A stretch of 64,000 nt of DNA from Pelodera strongyloides (GCA_036852015.1 JAANDG010000465.1:1-64000), one strand, 5' to 3'; positions 1 to 13,360 are shown, numbered from the stretch's first letter. Numbers and translations are program-made. The notes: a model not told the origin generated them from the sequence alone.

Positions 1-558
1 TTTTACGCCACAAGAGCGTGTCCTTTATTCAAGTGTAGATCAATACACATTGTTCAGCCCTCGTGAATATAGTCGTTTCCCAGCAGTAAACTTTTCTTTA
101 AAATACAATTCTTACTTAACTTCTCAAATTCCGCAAACTGTGTTCCGAAATGGTCACAAAGACCTTTTCTTTCATTTTCTTTTCAAGACATTTTCCAATC
201 GTTTCTTTTTCTTTCTACCGTTTCTCAGGGGCGGACGGGCGCCGCATTGAAGGGCGCTCAGTTTCCATAAGAAGAAGAAATACGGACAGTACACACTACA
301 CACTGAGAAACTGGTTCAAACATGGAAGAGACTACGGACTACGGTAGCAAACTGAGAAATAGAATTGGGGATCTGTTTTATAAAGGTTGCCCCCACCCTA
401 GTAATGTTTGCATTACTGTTCGTGATATAATTAAATGAACGATTTTTCTCCCATACGCACGATGATAAGGGGGATATTATATTGCTTATAGAGAACCAAA
501 AAAATATTAAAATTAGATATTTCTTTGGAGCCCAATTTTTCTCTCTTGATGTCTTTAG

Positions 559-585
559 CCCTCTCTCTCTCTCCTTCTATCTCCC

Positions 586-646
<61 letters not shown>
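559..646. repeat. (CT)n microsatellite
   Basis: About 90 bases dominated by CT dinucleotides. A second long CT tract follows at about 859-960, and a GA tract (the same repeat on the other strand) at about 1,573-1,640. These explain the Ser/Leu-only reading frames in this area. Confidence 0.95.
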
Positions 647-648
<2 letters not shown>

Positions 649-858
649 GTTCCGTTTGTTTTGTCAGTGAACCGTAACTTGATGATGTTCATGAATGAAG
701 TGATGACCATTCCCAAATCCAACGACCTTGGAAGATCAATATGAGTGTACTGTATGTATTACGAATAGAATAGAACTCTGTTCGCTCTTCTCAGTTTACA
801 GAAAAGATAACCAGTCACTCGTTCTTTTCGCCTCATATTTCCTTCAATTTCTTAACTC

Positions 859-877
859 TCTTTCCCTCTCCCTCCCT

Positions 878-940
<63 letters not shown>

Positions 941-960
941 TTCCCTCTCTCTCTCTCTCC
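859..960. repeat. (CT)n microsatellite
   Basis: Second long CT tract with a few interruptions. It is the second of three CT/GA arrays within 1.1 kb. Confidence 0.95.
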
Positions 961-1570
961 CCCTTCTCTAAATCAGGCTGTGATTTATGTATTGTCAAGC
1001 AAGGCCAACAAAATATTCCTTGAACTCTCCTAAGTAAAGTAAAGAGCTCATGTAATAAGTTGAAAGAAAGAAAAGGAGCTGTAGCCTGTAGCCACCTTTT
1101 CAACAACAATAACAATCATAAAAAATCCATGCATGTGTGGAAAGGTAACGAACAAACACAAGTCCTTCGACCTCAAGGAATTGTGTCAGTTTGCTTGAAT
1201 CCATAATTTACCTTTTCACGATTGTTTGATTCTCGTTCGAATGGGAATTCAAATTCGAACCTTTCCTCATTTGTTTGGGGTGAAGGTCGTCGGCGTCGGC
1301 GACCTCGTCGTCCTCCAGAACCGGCACCTCCTCCCCCACCTGATCCCGTTTTCCTCCTATTTCATAGACTTGAACCATATTATTCGACTTCTCTGTCCTC
1401 TCTCTTATACTTCAGTCTATGACATCTCTTTCTCTCTCGAATCTCTCCATTTGCACAATCTCTTGGTCAGCTGCCTCATAGGACACTTTTTCCTACTCGC
1501 TGGCCTACTGTAATTATCTCACGGCCGCCAATTCGGCCATTGTGCAACACCATATAGAAAGGCGAGAGAC

Positions 1571-1572
<2 letters not shown>

Positions 1573-1623
<51 letters not shown>

Positions 1624-1640
1624 AGAAAGAGAAAGGAGAG
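1573..1640. repeat. (GA)n microsatellite
   Basis: GA-dinucleotide tract, opposite in orientation to the two CT tracts upstream. Confidence 0.95.
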
Positions 1641-3606
1641 AGAGATAGACGCAATATGAGACTGAAACAGTGAAAAGGAAAGAAAGAAAGCAAAGGAAAG
1701 AAATCATAAAGATCACCAGGGATTAACAAAAAAGGAAGTTTAGGATTTGTCGAAACTCCTTTGGGTTAGAATTGTTGCGTGAATGTCTCCGGTGTGCTAT
1801 GGATAACAGCAGAGCTAAAAGCTAGACTACGAACTACAATATTGTAGTTGAGTCCAGTACTGTGCGCGTATGGTATGGACCATTGTGTAGTGCGTAATTT
1901 AGCATCATTGAATTTAGTGTAGTTCGCTCAGAATATGCCAAAATTCAGTAATCATAAAATATCGTTATGAGAACATTGGAAAAGCTTACGGACTAGCTAC
2001 TCTTCATTTAGTTCCTGTCTAAAACCTAATAGGTTGAGTACGCTCATGTACTTCTCACAATCAGAAGAAAAATACTGTGAGTTTATTTTAGTCAATAAAC
2101 TTTTGAATATCCCATTGTTCAAAAATTCAAAACTACCCATGCAATGATCATAAAACTATCACTCTGTGTGTAAATATGATTCTATCCCGGTCATAACCAT
2201 ATGTCAAGCCCCGTTCGTCCGCATTTTAATTACTCTCGGGCGCCGGTCAATTGCCCTGTTGAAGTGTGGGGGTGAAACCCTGATGGGAACTCGTTTGGCA
2301 CACCGCGCGTCAAACGTGAAATCAGTATCCCGCGCGCGAGCCGCTCACTGATTTATTCATTGCAAATTGGCACAACTGAGGGAAAGAGGGCGAGAATAAA
2401 TTATCTCAAACTCTTTGAAAGGGTGCGAGAATTAGATAGGTGAATTTGTATAGTAGGTTCTATAAGGAAGTGACATCCAGGTAAAGTAACATACACATTT
2501 CTTCAGCAAATGCAACAAAGGAGTATTCCGAATTTACTTTTGTTCCTTAAATGATCAAAGTTTCTCTTTCTCCTTTGATCTTTTTTTTCTTGTGTTTTCT
2601 ACAAGTACAGTCAATAGTTCAACGTTCAACCTGTAATATAACTTAGCATACAATATGCTTTGTTGACCACCTCGACATCTACTTCCTGACCAAAATGAAT
2701 ATCCAGGATTATACTCGCAGTTTACAAATCCCGCCCCCTGGTGATTGATATCGCTCTCTTGCCCGCCCCATTGCCCGCTCCATATCCTTCCCGTTCCGGT
2801 TTCCGCCCTGGTTTCCGCCCCTCTGTCCGCCTGGGAGCTGTCTCAATATCGCGTGCCGGCCCGCAATAATTATCCTCCCTTTGTTTTGTTATTCTAAGGT
2901 CAGCCAATGAACAAGCAGAAAGTTTTATGGGGATTTGTTACGAGAAGTTAATATTATATTTAAAAGAACACTTTTGGAAATCGTAATTTTTCATTTCAGT
3001 GTCGCCAACCTTCGGAAGCTAGAGCACGTCGGAGACGTTGGACTCCAAAACGAGTTTCACTTAAATAAAGAATAAATATTGATCAAAGTTGTGCATTTGC
3101 TCGTACTTCTTATGTTCTTACACCTCCGAGAGATAATGACTACACGCGCGGTAATGGGTGCCTCCAACAGTGCAAATGAAGTGCGAAGTGTGCCAGAAGC
3201 CAGCCAAACCAGCGCGAACCCAGCCTCAGCGCCTAAACCAAGTTGATAACCTCTAGAAGATGCCGCGCACCTGCGAGACCAATTATCTCCGTGGCCTATT
3301 GCCTGAGGGCGCGTTTGCCACACGAACGACGCGGGTTCGGGACCACCCGCTGTGAGTTTACACGCCATGACATGCACACAAGCACACACTCTGGAACGAA
3401 AACATAAACTAAACTAATTGTATGGGTATTTGTTGAGTGAAGGTGGGGGTGAATATTGTAAACAGTAGGTCAAACTATGTATCTTTGACTTAAATATAGC
3501 CAGCCTCATATATATGACGTTACAAACATTTCAGTACAATACCACTTTCAGTGTAGAATACAGAATACCTGCCCCTGTGAATGAGCAACCCGTCTTCCAA
3601 ACAGAC

Positions 3607-3781
3607 TTAAAGCGAAATACCGGCCGGTTTTTGAAACACATAGCATAGACTATGCCAGCACCGTTATGCAGCGTATGCAAATGAACATAAATTAGAATAA
3701 AAAATCGAGCAAATTAGCATGAATACGTAAGAATCCAGTTGTCCACGATGCGTTTCAAAACCGGCCAGTATTTCGGTTTAA
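3607..3781. mobile_element. Family A MITE, TTAA-ended inverted-repeat element (copy 1)
   Basis: Begins TTAAAGCGAAATACC and ends with the inverted sequence. The arms continue through CGGCCGGTTTTTGAAACRCAT. The centre carries the family-typical GCAAATGAACATAAATTAG and AAAAAATCGAG. TTAA lies at both ends, either as target duplication or as part of the terminal repeat. There is no coding capacity, so it is non-autonomous. Confidence 0.85.
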
Positions 3782-4270
3782 CATTGTTCACATTTAACAT
3801 GTGTTCCCTATGTTTAGCTTTAATTTCAGTGGGACTTCTCATTCTGGTAGATCTTTGAAGCTTTTTTGATTTCTTGTTTCTACTATGTAGTCCGGAAGTA
3901 GACCGAAGTTTACGTTTCTCCGACGTGCGCACCAGAAGGTTGCTTTCCTTAGAAGCCTCCTCTTAATTATAACTTCCACTGGGATCATTTTTGCTTCTCA
4001 AAAAAGGCTAAAATATGGCAACTTTCCTGAGTCGTCTCATAAATTGCCTTCAAATAAAATGAAGAAGTATTGAATTTGAGAATAGGGGATTATTTCACCA
4101 GAAAAGAAAGAGAACCGTGAAAATTGCGGGTTTCGAAGCAATTTTAATTGGCACTTTTGGAATACGCAGACGCCTACTGAGGCCCAGTGGCCAGTGGCCA
4201 CTGCGTGGAAGGGGCCCCGGCTTATATTCATAAGTATAAATTAAAGTGAGGGAAAGACTGTGTAAGCAAA

Positions 4271-4340
4271 ATGAGTTCGAGTTTGGCCCGTGACAAATTT
4301 GAAAGCACCACCAGGCCAGGTAATCAGAAAATGAACGCAA
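4271..4340 (+). mobile_element. Partial SINE-like copy (tRNA-derived family 1)
   Basis: Shares GAGTTCGA..GGCCCGTGACA and GAAA(G)CACCACCAGG with the fuller copy at 23,889-24,145, but lacks the A-box half. Read as a truncated copy. Confidence 0.5.
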
Positions 4341-4603
4341 TGAAGAGCGGACAAACAAATTTTTATCCGCATTTTTTTATTTTATAGTCGTGATGATTGC
4401 AGGAAAAAGCATCAACGTCCATGGAAAATTTAGTAACAATTTGAGAAAGTTTCGGAATACTTCGAAGAAGTTGTCTTCGGAAATTCTACTTTGTTGTTTG
4501 GAGCACGTCATATGTTTTGAACTTGAACATCAGAAATCTCATAAAAATATCTATTTTAAAATGATGAATCTTTGTTCGGTTTCTTCAAATGGAATGAAAT
4601 GTT

Positions 4604-4778
4604 GTAACCGAAATACGGGCCGGTTTTTGAAACGCTTCGTGGACAACTGATTTCTTACATATTCATTCCAATTTACTGGACTTAGCTCGATTTTTTATTC
4701 TATGTTCATTTGCATAGGCCGCATGAGAATGCTGGGGTACTGGATGTGTTTCAAAGACCGGCCGGTATTTCGCTTTAA
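4604..4778. mobile_element. Family A MITE (copy 2, inverted relative to copy 1)
   Basis: Left end is degenerate (GTAACCGAAATACGGGCCGG); the right end CCGGCCGGTATTTCGCTTTAA is intact. The centre contains TTTTTTATTCTATGTTCATT, the reverse complement of the family core. Confidence 0.8.
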
Positions 4779-7604
4779 ACCATGATGATGAGTACGGAAC
4801 ATTTGTGTTTTTAAAGTTGAAATATTTAATCGTCAAAAATCGCACAATTGCCATATCCTTTTCAAATCGTACTCAACCAATATTTAGGGATGTTTCATTG
4901 TCAGTATTGCAACATTCCTCCATGGCGGTTTCTCACAAAGCCCTTCGATACCCTTTTACTGCTACCCAGTGCACCATTTCCAAAGTTCAGGTGTACCATG
5001 GCACCCCATAAAGTGGGGTTTAGATGCAGTGAACTCGAGTTACCCTTTTTTGGTAGTCGGCTCAAAGTTACCCAACACCTGGGTCGTAAAACTTTCCCAA
5101 CTGCGCGGTATACCCTTTGAAGGGTGACAGTCCTGGGAGAGTACATCTCAGAGTTGTTTTTACCTTGTGGATTGGGGGCGAAATCTTAATTTTAGTTAGA
5201 AACTGGGAAGTATAATAATTAATTAAACCAAGATAAAGGAAAAATATAGAAAACAATAATACATAACAAAACACCTTCCACATTGTCTATTATTTATGTG
5301 TAGGATGACACAGTTATTTTAGATATTGAACGTGTTAGATATGAAATAGATACTGTATATGTGATAGATTTACGGATGTGCAATAAATATTTAATAATAT
5401 ATGTATTGACCACTTTATCAAAACTATAGAAATCGCTAATTATGAAGCTAACACACTGTTTTCTTATCAATCCGATGTAACACGTCTTCAAACTCTGTAC
5501 CATCAGTTTCTCTCATAATTGGTCTTTATGTAGACCTTGTGATACGTACATTTGTAATTGCTGCTTTGATGTGTTTTGCATTTTCTTCACCACCATGCCC
5601 TCAAAATAAATTAAAATAAAGACGGAGACATGCAAATTCGAATTTATTTTCGCTTCACATTCTAATTCGAGGAGACAGTGTTGGCCTACACGTAGCTGAA
5701 ACTAACCGCGGCTATTGTTCCTTGATATACTTTTATGTCTTCGTTACTTGCCTCTGTTTTATTTGTTTTTGTTTATGAGTTTATGCTTATTGTTAGGAGT
5801 TCGTCTATGTTCATATCCATTTTGAACTTCTTTGAGTGAACAAGGATACTGTATTACACGCAATTCATTTTCCTATGTATAAAAGCTTCGTTACTAAACA
5901 GATCACCTCCGTTTGAGCATATATTTCATGCCTTGATCAATATTAGATTTTCTATAAACTTCGTGAATGTTTCGGACGGTTTGTTGCATTTTTAAGACAA
6001 GAACATGAATTCTACGTTTTTCAGCTACCGGATAAGCAACTGTGATTCGAAAGGCGCCCAGGTCTACAATGAGGACCATAAGAAGAAGACCGGTGATGAA
6101 AGGGGATCCATAATTGGTCGTGGCAGCCACTCTGTGAGAGGAATTGTGGCCCAGTTTATCATTAATTCTACTTGTAGTGTGAAACTTGGGTACACATACT
6201 TGGTCAAGGGTCGTGCTCCAATGTTCAGAGACAGGGAGAGTGAGAGGGATATATGAGGAGCAACACGTTGAGCTAAAGAGAGAATATAGCCCAGGAAAGC
6301 GTACGGGAAGGATAGAAAGGTAAAAAAGGAGAGCGAGTGAGAGAGACACCCAAGGAGGACGAGGTCATGATGGAGTTCGGAGATGCCCCTGCTGATGCTG
6401 GCCACTCCTCAGGACGCCTTCAAGGGAGTCGCTGCTCCTCAGATGCTCACCGTCCCATGCACTGCTCAGTAGACATCATGATCTAGCAGATATTCACGGA
6501 TTTGAAAATTTTTGGAAACCTTTTTGTACCTTCTCGTTGTCTTCCTTTATCAATTTTCTATTGTTCGCCTTTGAAAACAAAACTGTGAAGTACAACTTAC
6601 TTTTGAGATTCGACCACAGATATTTCACATTTATGAAGAAAATGACAATAAATATACAATTTAATGGTAAAACTGTGTTTTAGTGAGAGATTTTTTTACT
6701 GCACCAATATCCATTGTTCACATAAACAAAAAATTTTTTAAAAATGTAAGCAAGTTCTCCAAGAGTGAATGTCTCATGTCGTTTACTTCTTTTGAGGGAA
6801 TGTCTGATTTTAGAAATTGTAATTTACTTTTTTTTTAGTAGTGTGGTTGTTGAATAAATGTTTTTTCTTTCCTTTGTTAGCGCGATAGCGCTTACATAGT
6901 TTGGGTTTGATCCGAGAGCCCTTTTTTCCAGTTTTCACCCTGAATTTGGTCCTAGACCAAATGTTTGTTCGGACGTGTTTTATGTTTTGTATGTCGGTGA
7001 TGTGTTCGAGATTTATCTACGTATGGCCTTTTTCAAAGCTTCACGTTGTAAACGGTCGCCGCATAGTATAATGTTGTAAGGTTGCAAGAACCTGTTGATT
7101 TGATCTGTTAGTGCAGTGAAAATATGAAGTTCCATATTCGCAGATATCCAAGATTTTCTGTGCCTGAATCCTGAATAAAAAATGTAAATTAAGTTTCAAT
7201 AAACATAAACTTGGCTATGTTCCGGAACTTCACTGCATGGCACAAAATGTCCACCGTGTGTTCCAAAACCACGTGTCATACCGCTTGAAATTGTTTACAA
7301 GAATAAAAAAAACTGTGTTTTTGGTTTCCTCTACGAAGCACGGAATGAAACGGACCTAGATAGGCATTCCATAAGCTTTGTTTGCCAACCTTAAGCTTAT
7401 TAACGGGGACACACAAAGGCGATAACCATATTCTTGGGATTATAGGAACCACTTCGACCTTGTTCTATTTCCACATTTTGAATTCTTAGTTCCGTGAAGC
7501 TTTCTGTATCTCAGTGCATATAAAGTAGAATATCTTTCAAGTCAAGCTTACGTTTATTTAAAGGGTCGGGCTCACCAGACATATTTATGCTGAAAACTGC
7601 GCAT

Positions 7605-7770
7605 AATGAACTTTCTCGCGAACATTTTGAAACTTATGATGGACAACTGCATTCCTATATGTTGTATGCAGATGAAAATAATTAGAATAAAAAATCACTT
7701 TTGCACTAAATGGGAATCCAGCGTTCAAGATACCAACATACGTTTCAAAATCGACTGTTGTTACTCCGCT
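7605..7770. mobile_element. Diverged Family A element (copy 3)
   Basis: Retains the order of family motifs (ATTTTGAAAC..GATGGACAACT, GTATGCAGATGAAAATAATTAGAATAAAAAATC, CGTTTCAAAATCG), but the outermost terminal repeats are no longer recognisable. Confidence 0.5.
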
Positions 7771-9351
7771 TTGTACAGTACAGGTTTCACCCCTAATTGA
7801 AACTTTACGTGACGTATATGCCTTGTATAAATGTACGCGTCTGCGGGGACCATTGTTCATTTGTAAACATCAAAGTGCATAGAAATCTTTGCAACCGTGC
7901 CAGTTCAGAAAATTCAAATCTCCAAATATTTTTGCATATGAATGAGCGGATGAACAGGAAGATTCTGAAACCCAATCTCCTCTTTTGATGACCAGAAATA
8001 GACAAAACAAACATTTGACGTAGAAATCTGGTTGAAGACTATATTATATGAGACGCTGGATATTAGCATACACAGCTTTCCCACGGACCTGACTTCTTAC
8101 CTGGCCCAGGGCTCTCCATCAGTATGGTTACGAGACATCCGCGCGCAAGTCGCAATATGCTCTATTTGGTCCTACGCTATCAATTAGAATACGGTAATGA
8201 AGGCACCAAAAAGCGGTGCGGCAGTTGGGTTCTGAAACTGTCTTCCAAGATAATCTGCAATTTATGTGACTTCTTTGTTAATTGTAATGGCTAACTATTT
8301 CCATTCGGCTCTCTGTGTGTATAGCGCGCGGCTGCGCGCTGTCTATATATTGCATCACTGTTGCATCACTTCGTGTACAGCCTGAAACTTTTATGCGCGG
8401 CAAAAAGGAGCGTCTACCAGCCTACTCCTCGTTCAGCGTTCGCCATGCTGTCGCCAAAGTCTGCCGAGTAAAACCTGGCGAAGATTTGGCAAAGTCTATA
8501 TTTTGTCCATTCTTTGCCCCAGGCTGTGGTCGCCTAAACCGAGAATCATCTGTGAATTTTTCCTTTTCGATATGTCATTTTCACATTTTTTCCTGCCTTA
8601 ACTTTCTGATTTTATGTTTCAGGAAATTGACCTGTGGCAAAAAAAGTATGTTTCCTACTCAAAGGTGTTAGGTGTTCCAGTGTTTCACCAGACTAGACTA
8701 CGGTAGGGTTTAGCTCCATTTCATGAACTGCAGTAAAACTTGAAAACAACTTTATTTTATTTTTGTGCACAATTCTCCTTTTACAAAGTTGCTCAGAGGA
8801 TATGACGCTCTTCATTCTCTTTGTTTGCTTTCTTATTACGTTTTTAAATGGCAAATGAAATTGTCTAAATATCACACCTCTTATTGTGAGAGCTCAAATT
8901 ACAATCTGAATTTAGAAAAAAATAGCTCAACACGAATATGACGCTGAGTTTAGGTCAAGTATGGGAAGTAGGCTGCTTCACACGGGACAGTTTTATTTGA
9001 TCTGTTTTGCGGGATTTATGATTAGAGTACAAAATACGCTGTAGAACCTTTATATATAAATGAACTAAAATATCTATCAATGTTATTTTCTGTATTTCGG
9101 AACCTTTCACGTAGTTGCTTGGGGATTTGTTGTTTTCTACGTAATGGATGAACTTCAAGGACTTTAAGGACTTCTAAGGCACTCCCTAAAGTACTAAAAC
9201 TAGTAAGGATGATCGATTCTGATAATTTGCCATCTGAAACTCGACCTCTACAAGCTGTTGAGCATCTCTTTACCAAATTACATTGAAGATATTGAAGAAA
9301 GGAGCCCGTTCTAATAAGAGTGAAATATTTTTATTTGTAAACATAACACAC

Positions 9352-9522
9352 TTAAGGCGAAATGCCAGCTCCTTTGGAAAATTTGCATAGGATAAGCAAA
9401 TCCTATGTATCCTATGCTAATTTTGCGCGATAGCCGTGGACGATCGCGCAAAATTAGCATAGGATACATAGGATTTGCTTATCATATGCAAATTTTCCAA
9501 AGGAGCTGGCATTTCTCTTTAA
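9352..9522. mobile_element. TTAA-ended near-perfect palindromic element
   Basis: The left arm from TTAAGGCGAAATGCCAGCTC is mirrored almost base for base by the right arm ending GAGCTGGCATTTCTCTTTAA. The arms are about 75 bases, around a short CGCGCGATAG-like centre. The ends resemble those of Family A (TTAAAGCGAAATACC), so it is probably a related foldback element rather than a chance hairpin. Confidence 0.85.
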
Positions 9523-9721
9523 GATATCCATGTCATCATCGTGTTCATTTATTATTCGTGGATGAGTTTGAGACCTCCTATTCTGTTTTGAATTTCAGTA
9601 AATTAATGTGCGAACATTTCTGGAGTAACATACATACTTAAAAAATACTTACACCCAGTAATTGATGTTATAATTTATGGTATGATGCTCAAGTTGCAGT
9701 ATGCAAGTTTGCTTTTCGCTA

Positions 9722-9912
9722 TAGCGAAATACCGGCAGGTTTTTGAAACGCATCGCGGACACTTGTAGTTTTACGCATCATATCATGCATGCAAACGGGT
9801 ATAAATTAGAATAAAAAATCGAGCTAAATTCGAGTCGAGTAACTTAGCATAAATACGAAAGAAGTTAGTTGTCCACAAAGCGTTTCAAAAACCGGCCGGC
9901 ATTTCGCTTTAA
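9722..9912. mobile_element. Family A MITE (copy 4)
   Basis: Left end AGCGAAATACCGGCAGG, right end CCGGCCGGCATTTCGCTTTAA, and the central family motif ATAAATTAGAATAAAAAATCG. The left TTAA has been lost. Confidence 0.8.
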
Positions 9913-11120
9913 CTTCTCCTGTCTTGACTGACTGAGCTTCTGTTATGAGTCAGATAAGCGTTCTAAAAAAAATTCTAGTTCTCTCCAACATCTTTTTTCT
10001 TTTTTCTCTAGTTTCCCTTGAATTTCATGTAATTGTCCTTGTTCTTGCATAACAGTGATCAGAAATAGTCGAATTGATATCCCGACTTCCATAAACAGCT
10101 TATCATTGAGGTTTCCCCACTTTTAAATTTACAACTTATTTACGGTTATTATAAAGATTTATGGGCGGCCACACCCCGTTAGTGACCCTTCGATAATGAG
10201 TTCCAGACATTTTAGGCATTTTTAGAAAAACTTGGAATTTGTATTGTACTTTAGTTGAACTGATACTGGTTTAGAACTTTGCCAACGCCTACCCTTTCCC
10301 TTTATAAGATATAAAAATGATTGCAAACCGCTTGAATATATCACAGCATATGTCAGGTAGAGCCGCAGTTCTTTTTATATATTCTTGCAAATTAGGTCAA
10401 TTTTTAAATTCTGATGTACTCTTACAGAAATTATTTAGTGCTTCTTGTTATGTTAGTTTTCTAATTCGGCCTACGGTACTTTTCTATGGAGCTTATAACG
10501 AATAAGTGGCGTCGATTTGACAGATTCTGTAGGACTCTGTGGTTTCTTTTTTCCCTGTAGTTTACGTACAACAAATCACCGTAGAGCCGTTTAGGCGATT
10601 GCCTGACATATGTCATTAACCTTTAACATTGAACATACATCCTTCTCTTTTATGTTGACTATCTCACTTAATTTTACCACTTTTACTTACGTAATAAAAA
10701 GGTGTAGCTGTTTGTAGAGCGTATCATTTGTTAGAGCACAGTGGAGTGCTCAAATCTAAATATAGTGAAATGATCTCAAAGGTTTTCAGCTATGAAGGCA
10801 TATGCTTAGAACACAGACCTCTGGTCCTTATTCACTTTTACAGCAATCTGTTGAAATCAGGCACCTACTTTGGCCCTATTTGTAAGCCAAAAAATCTCAC
10901 TTATATAAAAAGGTTGTAAACCGCGTTCGAAATGCAAAACAAATCTGGAATGACTGCATCTTACAATTAGTTAGCCGAGTTTTTATCTCTAGAGTTATTT
11001 GAAAACTATAAATACTCTATCATAGCTCATAGCCGTCTTATTGTTAGCCTTTTGTTTGTGTGTTGAAAAATAATGCATATTGATATGATTTACTTTATTT
11101 CAGAAAAGCAATCCTTCAAC

Positions 11121-12277
11121 ATGTTGTCCAGAAGTCTTCTACTACTCCTAGTCAGTCTCAGCAGTCTCAATATGTATATGGCATTTCCAACCGGTCTTCA
11201 ATTCAGTTCTGACAGCGTGACACAGATTAGACGATTGGCAGAGGAAAGGTGCGTCAATGTGTGTCACTGAAGAGAGTGCATTTCAGAAGTAGTAAAAATG
11301 CGACGTTTTCGGAAGATTTTTTTACAAGATTTGGTGCATGAGAGTTGGCTGCAATGGCAGTGGTATCGTGGTATGGAGAATTGTGTTCCTAATAATTGTC
11401 AGAATCTTATTATATAAAGGAGAAGAGTTTGTGGCCGGGTGAATTTATTTGTGATTACGTCCACAACGAATTTTTTCTACGTTTCAGGCATTTCGTATAA
11501 GCAGGCAATTGTTCGCATATCTACAAAATATTCACAATAAGATCTTTTAACAGAAACTTTGGAATATACGCTTCAAACGTTTCATATAAATATGCGCACT
11601 TCAAGTATCGTTTAGATAGCATTTGATGTCGCCTCAGCCGGCGATAGCCGTCTGGTATATAATAATATATTCTTTCAGAGCGAAACAACAGCGAATTCTC
11701 GAGTTGGATCAGAATCCAGAAATGACGGGCCAATTGAATGATATTGTCAGCGAGATGATACAAATACAGAGGAAACAGACAAGGTTCAACACCGGAAGCG
11801 AAGGTAAGCGGTTCATTTTTATGGAAATCGTACTCATTTTTATGGAAAAAGCACGTGACTCTGATACCGAGGGGCGAAAAAAATCAAATGCGCCTACATC
11901 TTCTCTAGCTTTTCTCGAAAACCGCCGCACACTCTTTTTTATTTTGTTCAGCATCAAAATTGGCTTCTTCTTACGCGAAATTTGCGTCTGTGTTCGCGCC
12001 TGTGTTTTGCTTCGCACCACCGGATTTTTTTAAATAATCAAGCTAACAAATTTGAATTTTATTATTATAAAAGGTTAAAAAACCCTATATGTGATTAATC
12101 TTCGTATGCATCTCCGCCTTTCGTACCTTATGGTTTTCTATTCCAGATGGTTTCCTAAGCTACCATCCGATCGCACCTCCTCTCTATGCCCGATCGGCCA
12201 GCTTTTTGGATAATTTCGTTGGCGAACAGAGAAAACTTCTAAATGGAGAAGACGTAGTAGCCCGGCCTGGGAAGTAG
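11121..12277 (+). CDS. Small secreted protein, 127 aa, unrecognised
   Basis: Three exons (11,121-11,248; 11,679-11,803; 12,147-12,277) with canonical GT/AG junctions join into 127 codons. The first about 25 residues are a signal peptide: MLSRS followed by a Leu/Val/Ser-rich core. The mature part is polar and partly helical, with many Gln, Glu and Arg residues and no cysteines after the signal. The protein ends VVARPGK; Gly followed by a terminal basic residue can be an amidation signal, but no clear dibasic cleavage set supports a neuropeptide precursor. A TTTCAG acceptor 17 nt before the ATG fits trans-splicing or a 5' UTR intron. I do not recognise the family. The complete open frame across two phase-correct junctions is the main support. 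Confidence 0.6.
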
Positions 12278-13360
12278 TACTGTAGCAATTTGGGGGTATC
12301 GTAGTACGGTAGTCGTATGCACGGAGCCGGTGCCGGGGGTCGCCTCCCAATTCTCCCGCCACGGGAGCTCCAGATAAAGAGTCGGTTATTACAAAGGAAA
12401 CGATGAACCCATTTGGCGACGGTACACGTTTTTTCTACTTGGTGACCCTGTCGTGAAAAGTGCGAACCGTCATCAACTGGTCACCATATGGATTTTCAGT
12501 GAAGACAAATTGGTGATCGGTTGTTGAGATTTTCCTGTGGTTTTGAGCAATATTCTGTTTACTCTATACAAATTCTGTTGCGCGAGTGACTCCTGCTTCC
12601 TTGTTCGTGCATACGGTGACTGGATTAGTTTTTTATTTATATCTTTTTTTATTTTACAATTAGTATTATTCTTCCAATTTACCAATATTAAAAAAATTGT
12701 AACCTGGTGAAATGTCTGTATTTCACATTGAATTCTGTATTCATGATTTTCTTCACACTGTCATTGAAGATAGTAATTAGTGCGTGCGAAACCAATTCCT
12801 AGATAATTAAACAAATTAAAATTATACATACGCCAAACAATCAGTAATATAAACTGTGCTACCTACGGGTGAGTTAGAATAGTCTAGCCGATCGAAACAT
12901 TCACTCAATGGGGTTAAATTCTACATTGGGGTTTAAGTTTGCTTCAATATATGTAGTTTTGTTCGTGTCAAAACTAACGCAAATCGAATTAATAAATTGT
13001 TGTATGTATATGTGATCCTTCTTGATTTTTATGTGTGAATGTCTTTGGATGAATTGCGTTTAGTGTTTTAATTACATGAATAAAGCATCGCATATACTGT
13101 TGTTGTGGCAAAAACCGCTTGTCTCACAAATGAAAAGAACAAACACGAAAAACTACTCGCTTGCCAAACGACCGTAGTAACAACAAATAGTGTAGGTAAA
13201 CAAAGTTTTCAAAACAAACACATCGACAGCAATCAAACACTTGTTGTTTTTCGTGTTATTGGTGTTCTTTTTCTAATCTTTTTTCAAATATTGAATTAAT
13301 TCAATGATGATTTCCTCTACCTCTCATGTATCACATATGTTGCTCCTCATTTTCGTGCTT
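12278..13360. other. Spacer between secreted-protein gene and tRNA array
   Basis: AT-rich and without a supported gene. The segment around 13,105-13,210 shares short stretches (for example ACAACAAATAGTG.AGGTAAACA) with 18,183-18,210 upstream of the second tRNA/reductase unit. The spacer probably belongs to the same duplicated block. Confidence 0.5.

Larger units (their letters stand above)
1..5900. other. Intergenic stretch, no supported gene
   Basis: I see no convincing exon series here. The stretch contains CT and GA microsatellites (listed separately), two TTAA-ended inverted-repeat elements at 3,607-3,781 and 4,604-4,778, and a weak SINE-like piece at 4,271-4,340. A GC-rich patch at 2,740-2,860 and a G/R-codon-rich patch on the minus strand near 1,260-1,350 could be isolated exons of an unrecognised gene, but no flanking exons support that. 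Confidence 0.5.
5901..11060. other. Intergenic stretch, no supported gene
   Basis: Holds a diverged Family A copy (about 7,605-7,770), a near-perfect palindrome (9,352-9,522) and another Family A copy (9,722-9,912), plus small hairpins near 6,880 and 6,950. A reading frame at 6,005-6,256 (+) follows a TTTTTCAG and is followed by AATAAA near 6,648. I cannot connect it to further exons or to any family. Confidence 0.45.

Noticed and set aside
482..1115. Ser/Leu-repeat and Arg/Glu-repeat reading frames
   Set aside because: They are translations of CT/GA microsatellites on the two strands.
3270..3355. tRNA-like segment with GGGTTCGGGACC
   Set aside because: The B-box match is imperfect, the T arm does not pair and there is no second copy. 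Kept only as a remote SINE possibility.
6005..6256. 83-codon frame after TTTTTCAG, and an overlapping 148-codon minus-strand frame
   Set aside because: No flanking exons in a matching phase and no family resemblance. The nearby poly(A) signal alone is not enough to call a gene.
8315..8671. 118-codon plus-strand frame
   Set aside because: No recognisable domain, and it covers GC-rich repeat-like DNA similar to 20,690-20,800. Probably a chance frame.
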